Positions 61,088 to 64,000 of a stretch of DNA of 64,000 nt are shown piece after piece (the first letter of the stretch is position 1; each line of letters begins with the position of its first letter). The notes beneath the pieces are model-generated. The model was not told the DNA's origin. It saw nothing but the letters and a program-made list of their open reading frames with translations, and made no database searches. The DNA comes from Novipirellula galeiformis (lineage in GTDB: Bacteria; Planctomycetota; Planctomycetia; Pirellulales; Pirellulaceae). The stretch is from positions 1-64,000 of the forward strand of contig NZ_SJPT01000017.1 of NCBI RefSeq assembly GCF_007860095.1. The letters are read 5' to 3'. The position numbers were made by a program, and so were the translations under genes.

Positions 61088-62251
61088 ATGTCTGTGGTTT
61101 CACCCAACACGTCTCGACCAGCTCTCCCTTCCGCTGCGTCGGGTCCTTTGCGCCCCAGTGCGGTGGGGGCTCAATCAGCTCGCCAAACCACGGTCCATCG
61201 CGGGATCCTCGCCCTCTTTGTTTGGTGCTCGATGGCGGTTGCCGCTACGGTCGCATGCGGCGCGGATGTGTTGGAGCGGCGTGCGAGTTGGCAGGCCTAT
61301 AACGTCGAAACGATGTCGCGAATGCTGCGTTCCTCGCTCGACGAACTGGGGACGGTTCCCGAGCGGATGGACCAAGCTTCGGACGAATTCATCTCGGCAA
61401 TCGAAAAAGAGGACACCGATCCCCTCGACGCGTTGGTGGCAACGATTCGCGTCATCGTCCCTTCGGTCGAGAAATTGGTTAGCTCCACGCAAAAGAGCCT
61501 GGATAGTTTGGCTGCAGCCGGCGCCAGCATCGATCCCAATACGTCGGCTTACGGCGAAATTGAATCGCTGCCCAAAACGATGCGGATGAGCGTCCGCACA
61601 TGGTTGGGACGCGAGCTAGTACGCAATCGGCTCTACGACGAAGCGCTGCCCGTGATTGCCGAAGTCGACCCTACCGAATCGATCGATCCTGCGGCGGTCC
61701 TTTTCTACCGCGGTGCCTGCTATCACGCGATGCTGATGAAGAAGGAAGCGTTGGCGGATCTACGACGTCTACTCGAAAACGAAGACGATTGTCCCGTCCG
61801 GTTTTCTCGCACCGCTACCATGATGGTGGCCGACATCAAACCGCTCAAAGAAGATTCCCTGGACGAGATTTCTCGGATTATGACCGATGTGACGCGGCGT
61901 TTGGATCTAGGCCGCAGCGACGAGGAAGTCAAAAAACGAGAACAAGAGATCATCGACAAGTTGACCAAACTGATCGATAAAATCGAAGAGCAACAACAAC
62001 AGCAACAACAATCCAGCAGTGGTCAGGGAGGCCAAGGTGGCCAAGGCGCGCCGATGAACGACAGCCAAGCGGGAGGCGCCAGCGGCAAAGGGGATGTCGA
62101 CCCCAAGAAGATGAAGGATCGCGATGGCTGGGGGAACTTGCCACCGGCCGAACGCAACGAGGCGCTGCAACAGATCAGTCGCGATTTGCCCACCCATTAC
62201 CGCGAAGCCATCGAAGCTTATTTCCGAAAGCTTGCGACCGAGGGGCAATGA
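61088..62251 (+). CDS. exported TPR-like / low-complexity protein, last gene of MoxR run
   Basis: 387 residues. After a 36-residue Ser/Pro/Arg-rich start comes a hydrophobic segment (ILALFVWCSMAVAATVACGA) that can act as signal or anchor. Helical repeats of tetratricopeptide type follow: GRELVRNRLYDEALPVIAEV and AAVLFYRGACYHAMLMKKEA. The region 290-340 is Lys/Glu then Gln/Gly-rich (EEQQQQQQQSSS; GQGGQGGQGAP). The C-terminal DGWGNLPPAERNEALQQISR and LPTHYREAIEAYFRKLA form two helices, seen at the end of many such proteins in Bat-like operons. The cytosines in the hydrophobic part do not make a clear lipobox. Role unknown. The stop TGA is inside a 20-bp tandem repeat. Confidence 0.8.
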   Translation: MSVVSPNTSRPALPSAASGPLRPSAVGAQSARQTTVHRGILALFVWCSMAVAATVACGADVLERRASWQAYNVETMSRMLRSSLDELGTVPERMDQASDEFISAIEKEDTDPLDALVATIRVIVPSVEKLVSSTQKSLDSLAAAGASIDPNTSAYGEIESLPKTMRMSVRTWLGRELVRNRLYDEALPVIAEVDPTESIDPAAVLFYRGACYHAMLMKKEALADLRRLLENEDDCPVRFSRTATMMVADIKPLKEDSLDEISRIMTDVTRRLDLGRSDEEVKKREQEIIDKLTKLIDKIEEQQQQQQQSSSGQGGQGGQGAPMNDSQAGGASGKGDVDPKKMKDRDGWGNLPPAERNEALQQISRDLPTHYREAIEAYFRKLATEGQ

Positions 62252-62294
62252 GCCCGATGGACGACGTTTGAGCCCGAGGGACGACGTTTGAGCC
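62249..62294. repeat. 20-bp tandem repeat at the stop codon of the last MoxR-run gene
   Basis: TGAGCCCGATGGACGACGTT, TGAGCCCGAGGGACGACGTT and a partial TGAGCC. The first TGA is the stop codon. Spans into the gap 62252-62565, which otherwise holds only the inverted repeat at 62416-62464. Confidence 0.85.
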
Positions 62295-62415
62295 ATCAAT
62301 CCACCGGCTCGCTTCTCTTTACGCCAACGGCGGTAAACCACCTCGTGCTGCCGTCCAGTTTAGGCATTGGGGTTGAAGCGTTTTGACGCTGCACGAGCGC
62401 ATTTGTAATTTTGAT

Positions 62416-62464
62416 GTAGCTACCGTCGCCAGACGGTGGACCGCGTTCTGGCGAACGCAGCTAC
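62416..62464. repeat. 49-bp inverted-repeat element (GTAGCT...AGCTAC)
   Basis: GTAGCTACCGTCGCCAGA and the reverse complement of TCTGGCGAACGCAGCTAC differ at three positions of 18. A hairpin with a 13-nt loop, non-coding, between convergent genes; REP-like. Confidence 0.75.
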
Positions 62465-62565
62465 GGCTTGAATCCCACGCCATCTGTCACATTGCTCGAG
62501 TGAACAATTCCAGCGCACGCACAAGCGATTGCCTTGCGAGCCAAAGCGCCGGGCTGCCGCCCGAC

Positions 62566-63999
62566 TTAAAACTTCCAACGGTATTCCATCCGAGTCCCGT
62601 ACACGTCCGTTAGCTCGCCTCGCCATCCATACATCACGTCAAAACGTAACAACGTGGCGTTGCTCAACGGGACCTGGTAACGCGTTCCAGCAGCAAATTG
62701 GTCATCGGGAACCGCCGGGTTACCATTGCCATGCGGTGTCACGTAGGCCAACTCGAGCAGCCACTGGTGCCCAAAATCATCCGCGATCAAATCCACGCCC
62801 ACGGCACCTCCGGCGGTGTCCGCCGCGGTGGGGTCGAGCGTGGCGAAACCGTTCAGCCCATCCGATTCGAAGTTGATCCCGGTGTTCCGCAAAATGCCTC
62901 CCGATCCGGCGGCCCGGGCGACCGATTGCGGTCGATCCCAACCATAGAAAAAGTTGGCATACGGCACGACCGTCAACGGCTTCGCCGTGATCCAACTGTT
63001 TTCGACCAATAGCAATCCACCATCGGCCGTCCGTTGATCCTTGTCGAGATCTTGGCCGCTATTGACGATCACGCGAACGCTGTTGCTGATCCGATCGAGA
63101 TAGCGACGCGTGAAGCTTGCGGTGATGTTGTGATAGCTCCGCTCGCTCGCGTTGCGATCGCGAACGTACGCGTAGCCGGTTTCGATATAGCCACCATAAG
63201 CATCGATAAACCAAGCGGTGCCAAAGGCTTGAGCGGCGTGCTCGTCGCTGCCGAACGCAGCGCTGTTCAATTGATCCACCACCGCAAAGAACGTTGCATC
63301 GTAGTTGGCCCAATTGAGCAACCGACTGTGGCGCGCGGGCAAGGCGAATGCGGCCCCCGTCACGGCGTCTTCCATCCAAATGCCATTTTGGAATAACAAC
63401 GGCACCAATCCGATCGTGAACGGCAACTCGAAGGGAGAGGTCCGCGATTGCGAAGCGCCCATCAATACGCCGAGATCCCCTTCATAAAAGCCGGTCACGG
63501 GGGTCAGATCGAATTCGCTGCGATACTTGATATCGTCGCCCACCTTTTCCCAGCGGGTGAATTGATTGTTGTTATCGAGCGGACCGACGAAACCGTGAAA
63601 GCGGTCGGTATCGGTCAATTGCAAGTCGAGATCAAGATTCAACCGACTGGCCCAATTATCGGTACGCCCCTGGGCATTCCGCCCTCCGGCGACCCCGGTT
63701 CGATAATCACCGTACATATAAAACTTGGGACGAACGAGATTCGTCGGCCCGAACCAATCGATTCCTTTGGGGGTGATGCCATCGCCGTACCACTCTCGGC
63801 CCCATTGGATCAACGGATACTGAGTCGCCACATCATGCTTGGCGTCATAGGCCCATTGCTCTCGTTGGCCATCATGGATCATCGACGCGTTAGGAATCGG
63901 CGTTGGCGAAAAGTCGTCCGCATAGTGAGCGGAGAAGTCCCGCGAAAAATCGCCCTCCGTCTCGACACTTGGATCGAGCGAGCTGCGACCGGCAAACAA
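62566..63999 (-). CDS. outer-membrane beta-barrel (porin-like) protein, N-terminus beyond window
   Basis: At least 477 residues; the frame is open to the window edge and the first codon there (TTG) is probably internal. Alternating polar/hydrophobic strands with Trp/Tyr at the ends (RLNLDLDLQLTDTDRFHGF, AWFIDAYGGYIETGYAYVRD, WLLELAYVTPHGNG, ATLLRFDVMYGWRGELTDVY, TRMEYRWKF) and a C-terminal phenylalanine are typical of outer-membrane proteins recognised by the Bam machinery. An acidic N-terminal half (PSVETEGDFSRDFSAHY) precedes the barrel. Substrate unknown. Convergent with the MoxR run. Confidence 0.75.
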   Translation of the reverse strand: MFAGRSSLDPSVETEGDFSRDFSAHYADDFSPTPIPNASMIHDGQREQWAYDAKHDVATQYPLIQWGREWYGDGITPKGIDWFGPTNLVRPKFYMYGDYRTGVAGGRNAQGRTDNWASRLNLDLDLQLTDTDRFHGFVGPLDNNNQFTRWEKVGDDIKYRSEFDLTPVTGFYEGDLGVLMGASQSRTSPFELPFTIGLVPLLFQNGIWMEDAVTGAAFALPARHSRLLNWANYDATFFAVVDQLNSAAFGSDEHAAQAFGTAWFIDAYGGYIETGYAYVRDRNASERSYHNITASFTRRYLDRISNSVRVIVNSGQDLDKDQRTADGGLLLVENSWITAKPLTVVPYANFFYGWDRPQSVARAAGSGGILRNTGINFESDGLNGFATLDPTAADTAGGAVGVDLIADDFGHQWLLELAYVTPHGNGNPAVPDDQFAAGTRYQVPLSNATLLRFDVMYGWRGELTDVYGTRMEYRWKF

Positions 64000-64000
64000 C

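Noticed and set aside
1-64000. tRNA or rRNA genes
   Set aside because: I looked for T-loop (GGTTCGAAT) and rRNA-like stretches and saw none I could support; without a covariance search a missed tRNA cannot be fully excluded.

Overview
The window looks like part of a planctomycete chromosome, most likely Pirellulaceae (Rhodopirellula-like). This is inferred from the gene families rather than from a marker gene. The families are a signal-peptide sulfatase, a DUF1552 / planctomycete-cytochrome (DUF1587-1592-1588-1585) pair, a double DUF1080 protein, DUF1559 proteins with a prepilin-type N-terminus and an H-X9-DG C-terminus, Tat-exported Gfo/Idh/MocA oxidoreductases, and a MoxR/DUF58/BatA cluster. 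I saw no rRNA, tRNA or CRISPR array.

Layout. 1-18.9 kb: a cut IS3-type transposase at the left edge, then mostly minus-strand secreted degradative genes (sulfatase, DUF1552/DUF1592 pair, DUF1080, two alpha/beta hydrolases, a pectate-lyase-like beta-helix protein). DNA topoisomerase III and a secreted propeller-like protein lie on the plus strand. The gaps here carry a 125-bp inverted-repeat element (called X) at seven loci. One X copy is split by a second element (Y) that encloses a third (Z). 18.9-26.8 kb: divergent amino-acid-type catabolic clusters, with RraA-like and M19 dipeptidase on minus, and MlrC-like M81, RidA, D-threonine-aldolase-like and MFS transporter on plus.

26.8-39.9 kb: an accessory region built on a tandem duplication of a sialidase + DUF1559 module. 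Each sialidase copy is preceded by the same 55-bp element, and a third copy of that element precedes a five-gene operon (Na+/solute symporter, HpcH/HpaI aldolase, SDR, AstE/AspA-like deacylase, PLP lyase). The simplest reading is an extracellular glycoside-release module and an uptake/breakdown operon under common control. Transposase remnants sit between the modules. 39.9-44.2 kb: a REP-associated tyrosine transposase enclosed by inverted arrays of a GGGGACAG motif (11 + 4 copies), next to a third sialidase fused to HEAT-like repeats.

44.6-49 kb: a flavoprotein, a Tat-exported oxidoreductase and an acidic RraB-like protein with a clear terminator. 49.5-62.3 kb: a seven-gene plus-strand run of MoxR ATPase, DUF58, BatA-type and vWA membrane proteins, a DUF4175-like membrane protein and two exported coiled-coil/low-complexity proteins, followed on minus by an outer-membrane beta-barrel protein cut by the window edge.

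Most promising observations: the 55-bp element shared by the duplicated sialidases and the transporter/aldolase operon; the mosaic (gene-conversion-like) similarity of the two sialidases; the nested X/Y/Z elements; and the RAYT with its inverted motif arrays.
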